Of a DNA stretch of 64,000 bases, positions 35,473 through 46,952 are shown piece by piece (the first letter of the stretch is position 1; each line of letters begins with the position of its first letter). The DNA is from Shewanella colwelliana ATCC 39565 (GTDB lineage Bacteria; Pseudomonadota; Gammaproteobacteria; Enterobacterales; Shewanellaceae), in NCBI RefSeq assembly GCF_000518705.1, contig NZ_JAEC01000018.1, forward strand, positions 62,001 through 126,000. The letters run 5' to 3'. The notes under the pieces are model-generated. The model made no database searches. It was not told where the DNA came from and saw only the letters and a program-made list of their open reading frames with translations. A program made the position numbers and the translations under genes.

Positions 35473-36693
35473 TCAACCACTGATCATGTTATTTAGTTCT
35501 AAAATCGGTTGCAGAATCGCTAATACAATAAACAGTACCACTGCTGCCATACTGACCACCAATAATGGCTCAAACACCCCTAAGGCGATGTTAACGTTAG
35601 ACTCAAACTCTCTGTCTTGGTTATCTGCAGCGCGCTCTAGCATCTGCTCCAGCTGACCACTTTTTTCACCTGAGGTGATCATATAGAGCATCATTGGTGG
35701 AAAAAGTTTAGTGTTGGCTAATGCCGCCCCCAAACTGGTTCCCTCACGCACTCTGGCTGTGGCTTCTTCGACCGCAGCTCTAACTTTCACGTTCATCAAT
35801 ACTTCACTGGCAATACGCATGGCATCCAGCAGTGGCACCGAACTGGCCGTTAGAATACTCAATGTTCTGGCAAAGCGCGCAGTATTAAGGCCTTTGCTGA
35901 CGCGGCCAATCACGGGCATCACCAACATAGCCGCATCAAATTTCATTCGGTTAGCGGGACTACGCAACAGCTGTTTCGCTGCAATAAACAGAGCGACGAT
36001 AACTCCCAGCACAATCACGCCGTAGTCACGAATAAAGTCAGATGAGGCAATCAACAATTGGGTAGTCCAAGGTAACTCTTGCCCCATATGCTCAAACTGG
36101 CCGACAACTTGAGGAACAACCGCCGCGAGCAAGATAGCAATCACACTGATCGCGACCACTGTGAGTACCACAGGATAGATCATCGCCTGAGTCATTTTGC
36201 TCTTTAACTGCTGACGACGTTCTGTGTAATCCGCCAAACGATTCAATACCACTTCAAGATGGCCCGACTTTTCACCGGAGGCCACCATGGCGCGATAGAG
36301 ATCGTCAAAAATATGAGGGAACTCTGCCATAGAGTCGGCAAGGCTATAACCTTCGACAACACGAGAGCGGACTGCCATAACCATGCTAGCAAGGCGATCT
36401 TTTTCACACTGCTGACCGACCGCTTTCAATGCTTCTTCAACAGGTAAGCCCGCCGCCACAAGTGTGGCGATTTGGCGAGTGATCAATGCAAGCTCGGCCA
36501 CCGATATGCCACGCTTGAAACTGAAGCTGGCAGACTTAGTCTTAGACTCTTTTTCAACAACAGGCGTGATTTCAAGCGGCATTAGCCGCTGCTCTCTCAA
36601 CTGACCACGAGCGTGACGCGCCGTATCAGCTTCGACAACCCCTTTTTGCTGTTTACCTTTGGCATCTAATGCCTTGTACTCAAATGCTGGCAT
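35473..36693 (-). CDS. gspF: Type II secretion platform protein GspF
   Basis: A 406-residue polytopic protein with two related cytoplasmic T2SSF domains (ALITRQIATLVAAGLPVEEAL and ARFARTLSILTASSVPLLDAM) and three membrane helices. It starts MPAFEYKALDAKGKQQKG, typical of GspF. GAGG lies upstream, and it begins three bases after the gspE stop. Confidence 0.96.
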   Translation of the reverse strand: MPAFEYKALDAKGKQQKGVVEADTARHARGQLREQRLMPLEITPVVEKESKTKSASFSFKRGISVAELALITRQIATLVAAGLPVEEALKAVGQQCEKDRLASMVMAVRSRVVEGYSLADSMAEFPHIFDDLYRAMVASGEKSGHLEVVLNRLADYTERRQQLKSKMTQAMIYPVVLTVVAISVIAILLAAVVPQVVGQFEHMGQELPWTTQLLIASSDFIRDYGVIVLGVIVALFIAAKQLLRSPANRMKFDAAMLVMPVIGRVSKGLNTARFARTLSILTASSVPLLDAMRIASEVLMNVKVRAAVEEATARVREGTSLGAALANTKLFPPMMLYMITSGEKSGQLEQMLERAADNQDREFESNVNIALGVFEPLLVVSMAAVVLFIVLAILQPILELNNMISG

Positions 36694-36696
36694 GAT

Positions 36697-38268
36697 TTAC
36701 TCCTCGCGAGTAACGCGCAGCACTTCTTCTAGGGTAGTCACCCCTGCAAGCACTTTACTCATACCATCATGACGAATACTGGGCACAGACAGACGAATAT
36801 GTTTTTCAATCGCTAACTCGCCGCGTCCAGTGTGGATCAATTCACGAACATGATCATCGACCACCAAGAGCTCATGGATACCAGTACGACCGCGATAGCC
36901 ATTGTTTCCACAAGCTGAACACCCATTGGCACGATAGATGGTGTGTGCCTCATCAGGCTCTATGCCTAATAGTTCACATTCACGCGCATCGGGTGTGTGT
37001 GGTGTCTTACACTTAGGACATAAGGTCCGGATCAGTCGTTGCGCTAACACACCCAATAGACTCGATGAGACCAAGAAAGGTTCAACACCCATATCTTGTA
37101 GGCGAGTAATCGCACCCGAGGCTGTATTAGTATGCAGTGTCGAAATCACCATGTGACCCGTCAATGAAGCCTGTACAGCAATTTGAGCTGTTTCTAAGTC
37201 ACGGATCTCACCAATCATCACCACGTCGGGATCTTGACGTAAGATTGCACGCAAACCACGGGCAAAGGTCATATCAACCTTAGTATTCACCTGTGTCTGG
37301 CCAATACCGGCTAACTCATATTCAATGGGATCTTCGACGGTCAGAATATTGGTGTCGATGGAGTTAATTTCAGTCAACCCAGCATACAAGGTCGTACTCT
37401 TACCCGACCCCGTAGGACCGGTCACCAAAATAATACCATGCGGCTTACGGATAAGTTCATCAAACTGGTGACGAATGGCATCTGTCATACCGAGCTGTTT
37501 GAGGTCAAGGTTGCCGGCATTTTTATCCAGCAGACGCATCACCACACGCTCACCATGGCTCGATGGCATTGTCGAGACACGCACATCGACCGCACGACCA
37601 GCGATACGTAATGAGATACGGCCATCTTGCGGCACACGCTTCTCTGCAATATCCAGACGTGCCATCACCTTGATACGAGAGACCAAGAGCGACGACAGCT
37701 TACGGTTAGGTTTAAGCACCTCTTTGAGTACACCATCAACACGGAAACGCACCACAAGTTGCTTCTCGTAGGTTTCGATGTGGATATCAGACGCTTCCTC
37801 TTTGATCGCTTCAGACAGTAGGGCGTTGATCAATTTAATGATCGGTGCATCATCATCCCCCTCGAGCAGATCTTCTGTTTGTGGTAACTCTTCAGCCAGT
37901 GTAAACAGATCCATCTCGTTGCCAATATCTTCCATCAGCTGTTGCGCTTCAGAAGAGTTAGCTTGATAAACTTGGGTGAGTTTGGCTTCAAACACATTCG
38001 CGTCAAGTTGGCTTAATGCCAATTCCTGCCCCGTATAACGGCGAACCTCTAACATCGCCTCCAGTGGCGTTGTCGCCGTGTGATACAGTGTTAATGCACC
38101 ATCTTGGGTTTTGTCTAACACCAATTCAAATCTGTGGGCAAACGCAAACGGCAAGCGCTCACGGCTACTTGAGTGAAAAACTTCATCGGATTCGGCCTCT
38201 GAGGCTAACCCAAGTTCACTCGATACTTGGGCTAACTCATCATTCTGAGCGGCTTGCAGATCACTCAT
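36697..38268 (-). CDS. gspE: Type II secretion ATPase GspE
   Basis: A 523-residue secretion ATPase with Walker [13 protein letters not shown], the Asp and His boxes ([21 protein letters not shown]), Walker B ([11 protein letters not shown]), and the zinc tetracysteine CPKC...CSAC. It powers pseudopilus assembly at the platform. The start is taken as ATG 38268, which overlaps the gspD stop (ATGAGTGA); ATG 38277 is possible. The open frame reaches further into gspD but that part is spurious. Confidence 0.95.
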   Translation of the reverse strand: MSDLQAAQNDELAQVSSELGLASEAESDEVFHSSSRERLPFAFAHRFELVLDKTQDGALTLYHTATTPLEAMLEVRRYTGQELALSQLDANVFEAKLTQVYQANSSEAQQLMEDIGNEMDLFTLAEELPQTEDLLEGDDDAPIIKLINALLSEAIKEEASDIHIETYEKQLVVRFRVDGVLKEVLKPNRKLSSLLVSRIKVMARLDIAEKRVPQDGRISLRIAGRAVDVRVSTMPSSHGERVVMRLLDKNAGNLDLKQLGMTDAIRHQFDELIRKPHGIILVTGPTGSGKSTTLYAGLTEINSIDTNILTVEDPIEYELAGIGQTQVNTKVDMTFARGLRAILRQDPDVVMIGEIRDLETAQIAVQASLTGHMVISTLHTNTASGAITRLQDMGVEPFLVSSSLLGVLAQRLIRTLCPKCKTPHTPDARECELLGIEPDEAHTIYRANGCSACGNNGYRGRTGIHELLVVDDHVRELIHTGRGELAIEKHIRLSVPSIRHDGMSKVLAGVTTLEEVLRVTREE

Positions 38269-40381
38269 CGGTCGCATCTTGCTGTTTGTTGTCAGAAATA
38301 TGCTTGAGTGCAGGGTCAGTCTCACGCATTTGCGTATCTAGCCCTTTGCCATCTTTATAACGCTGCAGCACGTCATTCACTTCTGGTGGCAGGTACGCTT
38401 CTTGATTCCACTCTTCCAAAATCGGAACATCGGCACTTGGCATCAAGTTAACGCCACGCTCTTGTTGTTCAAGCTGTAACGCGCGGAAATAGTTGTACTT
38501 ACGGCCAGCAATGCCTTCCATGGTGATACCGTCACGGATAATGGTCGGCTTAATAAACACCATCAGGTTTTTCTTTTTCTTACCGCTTGAAGATGACTTG
38601 AACAAGTGGCCAATAACCGGAATATCACCGAGGAAAGGCACCTTCTGCACGCTCTCTTGTACTTCTTCGTTAATTAGGCCACCTAGCACCACGATTTGAC
38701 CTGAATCGGCCATGACAGTCGTGGTTAAACGACGAGTCGCAAAGGTGACATCGACACCTGTCTTACCATTGATGCCAGAGACTTCCTGCTCAATGGTCAA
38801 CTTAACTGTGGTGCCTTCGTTGATCTGTGGTACGACTTTAAGTTTTACGCCCACCTCTTTACGCTCAACCGTTTGGAAAGGATTACTGTTACCGTTACTG
38901 GAATTCTGACTACCTGTCAGAATAGGCACTTCGTCACCAACGATAAATGAGGCTTCTTGGTTATCCAAGGTGGTGATAGAAGGCGTTGCAAGTACATTTG
39001 ATTTAGTATCGCTCGACACAGCTTGGATCAGCGCGCCAAAGTCACCCATCGCCACGCCCCACGCCATACCATTGACTTTGCCTAACGCCTGAGCAAGTAG
39101 TGTAATGTCACCTTTTTTATCTGGATTTTTCTTATCATATTCACCAGTGATCGGATCCCGAATATAATCACCTTCTGTAGGCTGAGCTTGCCAGATACCC
39201 GCACCAATCTCACCGATAGTTGGACCTAAGTTATTAAACTGGGTACCGCCACCCGCTTCGGTCGCCCATTGAATACCAAAGCCTACATCATCGCCTTCAG
39301 AGACTTCGACAATAATGGCTTCAACTAATACTTGCGCGCGGCGAATATCTAACTGGTTAATGACACTCTCAATGGTACGCATCTGATCCGGTTCAGCGCT
39401 GATCACCAAGGCATTGGTATCGGCGTGAGCCATAATATTGATCTCATTACGGCGCTTGCTGCGGCCCCCCTGAGCTTGACCACTATCTTGGTCGCTCGCC
39501 AACTTTTCGGCAAAGCCAGTTAACACCTCAACTAAATCTTCTGCCTTGGCATAACGCAAGTAGCGTACTTTGGTGTTGCCTGTTGTGGCCTGTTCAGCAT
39601 CGAGCTTCTTAATTAGACTAACAACACGTTGGCGGCTCTTTTCATCACCACTGACCAACACGGCGTTAGTGCGCTCATCGGCAACCACTTTAGGCGCTTG
39701 GCCTGGAAGTTGTGACTGATTGGCAGTTGAGCGGTAAAGCGTATCGATAATACGCACCATTTCACCGGCAGAAGCAAACTCAAGTGGCACCACTTGTACT
39801 TCGGTATCACCTTGCTTGTCGACACGGCGAACAATCTCAACCAACTTGTTTACTACAGCTGCACGGCCAGAAATCATCAAGACATTGGAAGGGTCGTAGT
39901 TAACTACGTTACCGCCCCCAGCATTGTCATTAAGTTGGCGTAACAGTGGTGCGAGTTGTTTTGCCTCGGTGTTATAGAGGGCAACAATACGGGTTACCAT
40001 CTCATCGCCAAGGCCTGGCGCGTCATCATCGGCAACGCGAATCGCTGAAGTTTTAGCATCTTTATCTTTGATGATTTTGATGATGTTGTTGTCCATTTCG
40101 ACAACCGCATAACCATAAACCTGCAATACGTTTAGGAAAAATTGATAATACTGCTCATCATTAAGTAAGTCGTAACTGCGCACGTTAATCTTGCCGCGAA
40201 CCGTTGGGTCAACGATGATGGTGCGATTCAAATTTTTACCAACAATGTTGATAAACTCTTGGATGTCCGTACCTTTAAAGTTAGCCGCATATTGCTCAGA
40301 CCACGCAAGTTGCGGTGCCAGCAAAGACGCCCCCATCACAACGCCAGCGATAAGATTGCGGCGAATATTGTTATTATTCAT
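38261..40381 (-). CDS. gspD: Type II secretion secretin GspD
   Basis: A 706-residue secretin with signal peptide (cleavage near SWS-EQ, about residue 28), N0-N3 ring domains, and a C-terminal secretin domain with VPILTGSQ and [19 protein letters not shown] charged KKKK strand precedes [10 protein letters not shown]. It forms the outer-membrane channel. The S-domain is at the extreme C-terminus. GGGGAAGT precedes the ATG. Confidence 0.96.
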   Translation of the reverse strand: MNNNNIRRNLIAGVVMGASLLAPQLAWSEQYAANFKGTDIQEFINIVGKNLNRTIIVDPTVRGKINVRSYDLLNDEQYYQFFLNVLQVYGYAVVEMDNNIIKIIKDKDAKTSAIRVADDDAPGLGDEMVTRIVALYNTEAKQLAPLLRQLNDNAGGGNVVNYDPSNVLMISGRAAVVNKLVEIVRRVDKQGDTEVQVVPLEFASAGEMVRIIDTLYRSTANQSQLPGQAPKVVADERTNAVLVSGDEKSRQRVVSLIKKLDAEQATTGNTKVRYLRYAKAEDLVEVLTGFAEKLASDQDSGQAQGGRSKRRNEINIMAHADTNALVISAEPDQMRTIESVINQLDIRRAQVLVEAIIVEVSEGDDVGFGIQWATEAGGGTQFNNLGPTIGEIGAGIWQAQPTEGDYIRDPITGEYDKKNPDKKGDITLLAQALGKVNGMAWGVAMGDFGALIQAVSSDTKSNVLATPSITTLDNQEASFIVGDEVPILTGSQNSSNGNSNPFQTVERKEVGVKLKVVPQINEGTTVKLTIEQEVSGINGKTGVDVTFATRRLTTTVMADSGQIVVLGGLINEEVQESVQKVPFLGDIPVIGHLFKSSSSGKKKKNLMVFIKPTIIRDGITMEGIAGRKYNYFRALQLEQQERGVNLMPSADVPILEEWNQEAYLPPEVNDVLQRYKDGKGLDTQMRETDPALKHISDNKQQDATDE

Positions 40382-40406
40382 TTAATGACTTCCCCTAAAA
40401 CCCTTT

Positions 40407-41324
40407 TTATTGCGGCAAACTAAACATGATCTCAACCAGTTGACCTTCTCGTTCTACCATCAAGGAGATCTCGGTCAATTCTGGCAGTTGCGCCATCACT
40501 TCCAATGCTTGGCTCATTTCAGTCAGATCATAGCCGTTGATTGATTTTGCTAAATCGTTGGCTTTAAAGCCAGCTTGTTTAAATAGTTCTCTATCCTTGC
40601 CAGGGTTTAAACGATACCCCTGTAATTCTCCACCGCTGTTAACCGGTGAAATAGCAAGGTAGTCTGTAATTTTACTTGGATCGGCAAGTAACTCATCACG
40701 TGAGCTCTGTAGCTCTTCGGCGACAGCTTGATTGTCTCGTTGATCAATTTGCTCGACACCACGCGAACGCTTGGCTTGTTGTAACTGACGATTAGCCTGA
40801 CTTTGAGTCTCATATTTAAGACCATCAAGCATCAAGGTCTCATATCGCCCGCTGTTAGAGATAATAATGCGATCGGCATACACCTCTTTAAGCGAAGCCG
40901 ATGTGCCTTTAATCTTATCGCCTAAGCCATACGTCTCTTGGCTACCGCTAGACTCAATCACAGCTAAACCGTTCTGTTCGGAGGTAGATGCCACGACCCC
41001 CGTGAGCTGAATAGAGAGTGACGTTTTGGGTGCATCGATAATTTTGTCTTCGACAGGCGCAACTTTAGGCTTACCGCCATTGAGGTCCGCCTTGCCAAAT
41101 AGCGCAAGACTTTGCAATGCAGAAAGGCTCACCTGCTCAGATGAACTACTGGAAATAGGATTAGCTTGCCAGGTCTGCGGCGTATCCGAAACAGGCACTA
41201 ACTTCCATGTGATCTGCGCCAACAAATAGATAGCAACGATTAGTCCTAGCCAAAAAGTTGCGGCGCTCAAAGGCTTGTGCGGGATGGCCGCAGCCTTAGA
41301 TATAACTTTGTCTAATAAATCCAT
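40407..41324 (-). CDS. gspC: Type II secretion protein GspC
   Basis: A 305-residue bitopic protein with a membrane helix (about residues 18-45), an HR domain that binds GspD (about 95-170, LTGVVASTSEQNGLAVIES) and a C-terminal PDZ-like domain (GYRLNPGKDRELFKQAGFKANDLAKSINGYDL). It is the first gene of the operon. The upstream 262 bp to hslR contains the operon promoter. Confidence 0.93.
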   Translation of the reverse strand: MDLLDKVISKAAAIPHKPLSAATFWLGLIVAIYLLAQITWKLVPVSDTPQTWQANPISSSSSEQVSLSALQSLALFGKADLNGGKPKVAPVEDKIIDAPKTSLSIQLTGVVASTSEQNGLAVIESSGSQETYGLGDKIKGTSASLKEVYADRIIISNSGRYETLMLDGLKYETQSQANRQLQQAKRSRGVEQIDQRDNQAVAEELQSSRDELLADPSKITDYLAISPVNSGGELQGYRLNPGKDRELFKQAGFKANDLAKSINGYDLTEMSQALEVMAQLPELTEISLMVEREGQLVEIMFSLPQ

Positions 41325-41586
41325 ATTATGTGGACCCTCTATACAGGTCTCTAATCTGATTATGATAATTTAGGAACTTGTGACTCATGCTAACCTACCC
41401 TGCTATCGGCAACAAGCCCATAACACTAGCTAAATTGGCCTATAAGGGCTAAATATGCTAACTTTACGCGCCTAAAAAGGGTGTGAAGTCGGTCGCTATA
41501 TTAGGTGATTGCACCGTGATACAGGGAACTTATTGCCCAGCATGTGAACTCACCCATCTTTATACACTTAAGTAGAGGTAATAACC
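41325..41586. other. gspC-hslR divergent intergenic region
   Basis: 262 bp with promoters for two divergent units. AT-rich blocks occur near 41340-41385, but I cannot assign elements. Confidence 0.35.
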
Positions 41587-41979
41587 ATGGGATCTGAACC
41601 CCCCTCTTCAGTTCGTTTAGATAAATGGTTATGGGCAGCGCGCTTTTATAAAACTCGCGCCATCGCCAAAGAGATGATCAATGGCGGGAAAGTACACTAT
41701 AACGGTCAACGCGCCAAGTCGAGTAAACAGGCTGAGGTCAATGCCATCATTAGGCTCAGACAGGGGCATGACGACAGAGAGGTCGTCATTAAGCAGTTAT
41801 CCGAACAACGTCACAAGGCGGCTATCGCACAAACCTTGTATGAAGAAACGAGTGAAAGCATCGCCAAAAGAGCCACCTATGCCGAAGCCAGACGTTTAAA
41901 CGTGCTGAATAACCCAGCGCCAGATACCAAGCCAGATAAGAAACAGCGTCGTCAGCTGATCCGTTTTAAAGAAAGTTAG
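41587..41979 (+). CDS. hslR: Heat-shock ribosome-associated protein HslR (Hsp15)
   Basis: A 130-residue basic protein with an S4 RNA-binding domain at residues about 8-70 (VRLDKWLWAARFYKTRAIAKEMINGGKVHYNGQR). Hsp15 binds free 50S subunits carrying nascent chains. AGAGGT lies upstream. It precedes hslO by 107 bp, as in E. coli. Confidence 0.93.
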   Translation: MGSEPPSSVRLDKWLWAARFYKTRAIAKEMINGGKVHYNGQRAKSSKQAEVNAIIRLRQGHDDREVVIKQLSEQRHKAAIAQTLYEETSESIAKRATYAEARRLNVLNNPAPDTKPDKKQRRQLIRFKES

Positions 41980-42086
41980 TGATTTTAATGCGGTATAACC
42001 GTTGAAAAATTGGCCACTAAACACCATATAGCAATTTAATTGATGCTGAAAAATCGGCGTCTACAAAATGTAACCGTGAGACTGAA

Positions 42087-42947
42087 ATGAGTAAAGATAC
42101 ATTAAACCGTTACCTATTTGACAATGCCGATGTTCGCGGTCAAATCGTTCAACTTGAAAAAAGCTACCAAGAGATCCTTGCGGCCCACACTTACCCAGCA
42201 GCAATCCAAGGCCTGTTAGGTGAGTTGATGGCGGCAACATCACTGCTGACCGCGACATTGAAATTCGATGGTGATATCAGTGTTCAGGTACAAGGTACTG
42301 GCCCAGTATCACTCGCAGTGATTAACGGTAACAACCTGCAGCAGTTGCGCGGTGTGTCTCGTTGGGATGGTGATATTCCAGCCGATGCCGATATTGCTCA
42401 GCTCATGGGTCAAGGTCACATGGTGATCACTCTAACGCCCACCAATGGTGAGCGCTACCAAGGTGTAGTTGCACTAGACAAACCCACCTTAGCTGAATGT
42501 TTAGAGCAATATTTTGCCCAATCAGAGCAGCTACCCACAGCGATTCGCTTATTTGCTAACGGCAAGCAAGCCGCGGGGATGTTGCTACAAGTGCTACCAG
42601 GTGAAAGCGACCACAATGCAGAGTTCGAGCACCTAGAGCAGCTCACTAGTACCATTAAAGCTGAAGAGTTGTTTGAGCTTGACGCCACAGAGGTACTGCA
42701 TCGTTTGTATCATCAAGAAGAGGTTCGCCTGTTCGATCCCATTGATGTCACGTTTTCTTGTACCTGCTCGCGTGAACGTAGCGGTCAGGCACTTCGTACG
42801 GTCGCAAAAGCTGAACTTGACTCAATTTTGGCAGAACAAGGCAAAATTGATATGGGATGCGAGTATTGCAACAGCAACTATAGCTTTGATTCTATTGATG
42901 TTGAAGCCTTATTTAATAACGCTCCGACCTCTGATACCCAGCAGTAA
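42087..42947 (+). CDS. hslO: Redox-regulated chaperone Hsp33
   Basis: A 286-residue protein with the C-terminal redox switch CTC (residues about 229-231) and CEYC (about 262-265), whose four cysteines hold zinc in the reduced form. It is a holdase activated by oxidative stress. A strong terminator follows. Confidence 0.95.
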   Translation: MSKDTLNRYLFDNADVRGQIVQLEKSYQEILAAHTYPAAIQGLLGELMAATSLLTATLKFDGDISVQVQGTGPVSLAVINGNNLQQLRGVSRWDGDIPADADIAQLMGQGHMVITLTPTNGERYQGVVALDKPTLAECLEQYFAQSEQLPTAIRLFANGKQAAGMLLQVLPGESDHNAEFEHLEQLTSTIKAEELFELDATEVLHRLYHQEEVRLFDPIDVTFSCTCSRERSGQALRTVAKAELDSILAEQGKIDMGCEYCNSNYSFDSIDVEALFNNAPTSDTQQ

Positions 42948-42984
42948 CGACGCGCCATTATTGACGCTGTCAAACTAGACCATT

Positions 42985-43016
42985 AAGAGGGTGCCTGTGA
43001 GCACCCTCTTTTTTTA
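42985..43016 (+). terminator. Rho-independent terminator after hslO
   Basis: AAGAGGGTGC-CTGTGA-GCACCCTCTT, a 10-bp perfect stem followed by a T run. Confidence 0.9.
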
Positions 43017-43154
43017 GCTAATTTCACGATCTTCCTCACACATTCCGTTGCGCTTACGTTACAATCACGGCTCTGCTCCTAGCATGCAGAAAAAACAATA
43101 ACAAGCTGGCATAGACCGGTAACTTAACCTACTCAAAAGATGGAGACCTTACAG

Positions 43155-44696
43155 ATGGCGGATGGATCTAAGCAAACTCATAAAAACCCCTCAACAGCAC
43201 AACTCATTGAGTTTGCACTCGCTCGTGGCGAAGGAGAGCTAACGGCGAATGGTGCATTAGTGGCAAAAACCGGTGAACGCACAGGCCGCTCACCCAATGA
43301 TAGATTTATCGTCAAAGAAGCAAGCTCAGAAAATGATATCGACTGGGGCCCAGTAAATAAGCCATTTGAAATGAATGCCTTTAACGCACTTTGGGATCGA
43401 GTTGAAACCTATCTTTCAGACAAAGAGACCTTTGTTTCTGAACTAGAAGTGGGTGCCGACATAGAGCACTATCAGCCAATTAATGTAACCACAGAGACGG
43501 CTTGGCATCAGCTATTTGCCCGCAACCTGTTTATCGTACCAGAGCAGTTTAACGCGGCAAACAAGCCTGTCTGGCAGATCATGAACGCACCAGGTTTCAC
43601 TTGTGACCCGTCACGTGATGGCACTCACTCTGATGCAACCGTTATCATCAACTTTGCCGACCGTAAAGTGCTTCTCGCAGGTTTGAAGTATGCAGGCGAG
43701 ATGAAAAAATCTATGTTTTCAGTGCAAAATTTCCTATTGCCAGCAAAGGGCGTATTGCCAATGCATTGCTCGGCAAACGTAGGCACTGATGGCGACACCA
43801 CCTTGTTCTTCGGTCTATCTGGCACAGGTAAAACGACCCTATCAGCCGATCCTAAGCGTTTCCTTATCGGTGATGACGAACATGGTTGGGCACCTGGTGG
43901 CGTATTTAATATCGAAGGCGGTTGCTACGCAAAATGTATCGACCTTAGTCAGAAAAATGAGCCCGTCATTTGGGATGCAATCCGTTTTGGCACCGTGCTA
44001 GAAAACGTGACCATGGATGACAATCGTGTACCTGATTACAGCAACACTGACCTAACTGAAAACAGCCGTGCCGCTTACCCGCTTGAGCATATCGCTCAAC
44101 GCAAAGAGGAAAACCGTGGCGCCGAGCCAAATGCAGTGGTATTCCTAACCTGTGATGTATCTGGTGTCTTACCACCAGTGTCTAAGCTCACCAAAGAGCA
44201 AGCGGCTTACCACTTTTTGTCGGGTTATACAGCTAAAGTCGGTTCAACTGAGATGGGGTCAACTTCAGCTATTCAGTCTACCTTCTCAACCTGTTTCGGC
44301 GCGCCTTTCTTCCCACGTCCAGCGGGTGTTTACGCTGAACTACTTATGAAGCGTATAGAATCGTTTGGCAGTCAGGTTTACCTAGTGAATACAGGTTGGA
44401 CCGGGGGGCCACATGGTGTGGGTAAGCGTTTCGATATCCCAACTACACGTGCAATTGTCGATGCTATCGTTAGTGGTGAGTTGAAAGATGTTGAGACCGT
44501 GCATATCGACAAACTTAACCTCGAAGTCCCTGTGACTATTTCAGGTGTTGATAGCAACTTACTGAATCCTGTAAACACTTGGGCTGACAAAGCAGAGTAT
44601 GACAAGTATGCCCAGCAACTAGCAGAAGAGTTTGCGGCAAATTTCGTTAAATACGATGTTTCTGATGCAATTAAGAGTGCAGGCCCTAAGGCTTAA
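43155..44696 (+). CDS. pckA: ATP-dependent phosphoenolpyruvate carboxykinase
   Basis: A 513-residue PEPCK with kinase loop [20 protein letters not shown] and the ATP-PEPCK signature [24 protein letters not shown]. It converts oxaloacetate and ATP to phosphoenolpyruvate in gluconeogenesis. ATG 43155 is chosen because GGAG lies nine bases upstream; ATG 43140 lacks a site. The hslR-hslO-pckA order is as in E. coli. Confidence 0.96.
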   Translation: MADGSKQTHKNPSTAQLIEFALARGEGELTANGALVAKTGERTGRSPNDRFIVKEASSENDIDWGPVNKPFEMNAFNALWDRVETYLSDKETFVSELEVGADIEHYQPINVTTETAWHQLFARNLFIVPEQFNAANKPVWQIMNAPGFTCDPSRDGTHSDATVIINFADRKVLLAGLKYAGEMKKSMFSVQNFLLPAKGVLPMHCSANVGTDGDTTLFFGLSGTGKTTLSADPKRFLIGDDEHGWAPGGVFNIEGGCYAKCIDLSQKNEPVIWDAIRFGTVLENVTMDDNRVPDYSNTDLTENSRAAYPLEHIAQRKEENRGAEPNAVVFLTCDVSGVLPPVSKLTKEQAAYHFLSGYTAKVGSTEMGSTSAIQSTFSTCFGAPFFPRPAGVYAELLMKRIESFGSQVYLVNTGWTGGPHGVGKRFDIPTTRAIVDAIVSGELKDVETVHIDKLNLEVPVTISGVDSNLLNPVNTWADKAEYDKYAQQLAEEFAANFVKYDVSDAIKSAGPKA

Positions 44697-44751
44697 CTTC
44701 TTAATCAACATCAAGGCTAAATGACCTGAAACAAGGTTAACGAGTGTTATA

Positions 44752-44788
44752 AATCCCAATCAAGTTTACTTGGTTGGGATTTTTTTGA
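44752..44788 (+). terminator. Terminator after pckA
   Basis: AATCCCAATCAAG-TTTA-CTTGGTTGGGATT stem with one mismatch, followed by a T7 run. It lies 55 bases after the stop. Confidence 0.9.
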
Positions 44789-45066
44789 TCACTATTTTTT
44801 GACCATTAATAGAGCATTTTTGCCGATTCCATAATACCTCCCCCTTAAGCACCATGCATATTGAGCAATCTTTATTTTTGACGCCATTTTTTTATCAATA
44901 GCATAATAAATTCAGCATAAAACCGATCTTTACCATAATTAAATGAAGGATCCGCACCTATTCACAATTTCTATATCGGCAACATGCTAGTTTAACGCCG
45001 CCAAAGTCATCAACTTTAACCCTATACTTTTACCCAATTCACTGCTCAGTTAACTAAGAGGCCAAC
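44789..45066. promoter_or_regulatory. Upstream region of the DAACS symporter
   Basis: About 280 bp of AT-rich DNA without a gene, between the pckA terminator and the symporter's GTG. It must contain the symporter promoter. I could not assign operators; no tRNA or repeat is seen. Confidence 0.4.
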
Positions 45067-46293
45067 GTGGCGAATAAAACGAACAAACTCATGCGCAATA
45101 TCGGCGTACAGGTGGTGATCGCCATGATCATCGGTGCTCTGGTCGGCTTTATCATGGGGGAAGATGCCAGCATCTTTGCACCACTCGGCACCATCTTCAT
45201 TCACCTAATCAAGATGTTAGTCATCCCGCTGGTGTTAGTGTCCATCATCTCTGGTGCGGCAAGTCTTGGCGACAGCCCGTCAGCTGGAAAAATCGGTATC
45301 GGCACGTTTGGATTTTTTATTGTCACCTCAGGCATCGCAGTCTCATTGGCATTGTTCATGGGTAACCTATTTAAACCTGGTAGCGGCATAGAATTTAGCG
45401 CCCATTCGGGTCAAAATTTGATGGTGGTCACCAATGAACATGGTGCGCTACCCGGTGTCATGGATACCTTTATCGGCATGATCCCCACCAATGTGTTCGA
45501 ATCGTTAACCGGGGGTAACATACTGCAAATATTGGTATTTAGTATCTTCTTTGGTATCGCACTCACCAAAGTAAAGGGTGACGGAGCTAAACCCATCCTC
45601 GCAACGCTTAACACCATCGTCGATGCGTTTGTATGGATGATTAACTGCGTGATGATCATTGCACCTATTGGGGTATTTGGCCTGATGGCAGACTCTGTTG
45701 GTACCTTTGGCTTTGATGCCTTAGAAGTAGTGTTTAAGTTATTTGCCGTCTTTGTGGCAGCTATTTTAATTTACGGCTTTCTCTTCTTTCCGCTGATAGT
45801 GCAGCTATTTTCTAAGGTCAGTGCCAAGCAATTCATCTCTGCCATGAAAAAGCCTCAGGTAATGGCGCTGTCTACGGCTTCCTCAATGGCAACACTGCCA
45901 GTTAATATGGAAACCTGCGAAAACGAGCTCAAGGTTTCTAAAGCCACAGCTGCTTTTGTGCTGCCGCTTGGTGCAACCATTAACATGAGTGGTAACGCTA
46001 TCTACTACGGCCTAGTCGCGATGTTTTTTGCACAAATGTATGGCATCGATCTTTCGATTACAGCCTATGCTGCGATTGTTTTCACTTCCACCTTAGGGGC
46101 AATCGGCCAAGCGGGTGTACCTGGCCCTTCGTTTTTAGTCGTGGCAGTACTGCTTGCAGCAGGAATTCCCATCGATGGCTTACCTCTTTTGTTCGCACTC
46201 GACCGTATCTTTGACATGATCAGAACCTCACTCAATATCACGGGTGACGCCGCCTGTGCCCTCATCATGGATAAATATACTCAAGGCAAATAA
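45067..46293 (+). CDS. DAACS-family dicarboxylate/amino-acid:cation symporter
   Basis: A 408-residue transporter with the family pattern: the serine-rich loop STASSMATLPVNM near residue 276, the substrate motif LPLGATINMSGNAIYYG, and GAIGQAGVPGPSF. It imports glutamate, aspartate or C4-dicarboxylates with Na+ or H+. The start is GTG with AAGAGG upstream. The exact substrate cannot be read from sequence. Confidence 0.9.
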   Translation: MANKTNKLMRNIGVQVVIAMIIGALVGFIMGEDASIFAPLGTIFIHLIKMLVIPLVLVSIISGAASLGDSPSAGKIGIGTFGFFIVTSGIAVSLALFMGNLFKPGSGIEFSAHSGQNLMVVTNEHGALPGVMDTFIGMIPTNVFESLTGGNILQILVFSIFFGIALTKVKGDGAKPILATLNTIVDAFVWMINCVMIIAPIGVFGLMADSVGTFGFDALEVVFKLFAVFVAAILIYGFLFFPLIVQLFSKVSAKQFISAMKKPQVMALSTASSMATLPVNMETCENELKVSKATAAFVLPLGATINMSGNAIYYGLVAMFFAQMYGIDLSITAYAAIVFTSTLGAIGQAGVPGPSFLVVAVLLAAGIPIDGLPLLFALDRIFDMIRTSLNITGDAACALIMDKYTQGK

Positions 46294-46305
46294 TGACAGC
46301 TAAAC

Positions 46306-46341
46306 ACTGGGTGGACGCTAGCGAATACGTGTCCACCCAGT
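46306..46341 (+). terminator. Hairpin after the symporter gene
   Basis: ACTGGGTGGAC and GTCCACCCAGT form an 11-bp stem with a 14-base loop, 12 bases after the stop. The tail is TTCCTC, so it is only a moderate terminator. Confidence 0.65.
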
Positions 46342-46449
46342 TTCCTCACAGCATAACTCCCACAATAAGCTGCCGCTCTCCCGCTAAGATACCACGCTAC
46401 TTTTGCTACCAAAAAATGTAAAGCAAACCAATCTTTATGTAAAACACAC

Positions 46450-46487
46450 TTGACATGAGTTTAGTTAAACACTACCTTTAATGTCAA
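46450..46487. promoter_or_regulatory. Nested inverted repeats before the membrane/XRE pair
   Basis: TTGACAT (46450-46456) and ATGTCAA (46481-46487) form a 7-bp inverted repeat. Between them is a GTTTA-GT-TAAAC palindrome. The left arm also reads as a -35-like TTGACA. This is a plausible autoregulatory operator for the XRE protein encoded downstream, but no footprint is known. Confidence 0.35.
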
Positions 46488-46523
46488 ATAAGCTTTACTT
46501 TTAAAGCCACTAAGAGGGACGTT

Positions 46524-46952
46524 ATGATGAAAAACATATTCGATGCAATTTGTGCCAAAGGACTGCCAGCCAAAGATATTAAAAATGCCAACAAAGTTAA
46601 CCTTTTGGCACTAATGTGGGCGGGGAGCTTAGTGTTGACCACTTACCTATTAAAGCTAACACCGGTACCAGCCACTTGGTTAATTGCCACCCTGTTTATC
46701 CTGCACAGCAGCATAGGTATCTTGATGACACTGGCCTTCAAGCGCTTTTTAACCCAACTCGATGAGATGGAGCGCAAAATACAGCTGGATGCACTGGCGT
46801 TAGCGGTGGGCGTGACTATCGTTGGCTTTTCATCATATTCGGTACTGGACATCGCTAATATACTTCCCGATCTCAAAGCCTCTTATTTAATCGTCACCCT
46901 CGCCATCACTTATATGGTAGGCATTATCTCAGGCAGAGTACGTTACGGATGA
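46524..46952 (+). CDS. Small four-helix membrane protein
   Basis: A 142-residue protein with four hydrophobic segments and a charged central loop (FLTQLDEMERKIQLDA). Its 3' end overlaps the start of the XRE regulator (ATGA), so the two are translated together. I do not recognise the family. Pairs of a small membrane protein with an XRE repressor of this size are common in bacteria; their role is unknown. The start is one of two consecutive ATGs with GGGACG upstream. Confidence 0.75.
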   Translation: MMKNIFDAICAKGLPAKDIKNANKVNLLALMWAGSLVLTTYLLKLTPVPATWLIATLFILHSSIGILMTLAFKRFLTQLDEMERKIQLDALALAVGVTIVGFSSYSVLDIANILPDLKASYLIVTLAITYMVGIISGRVRYG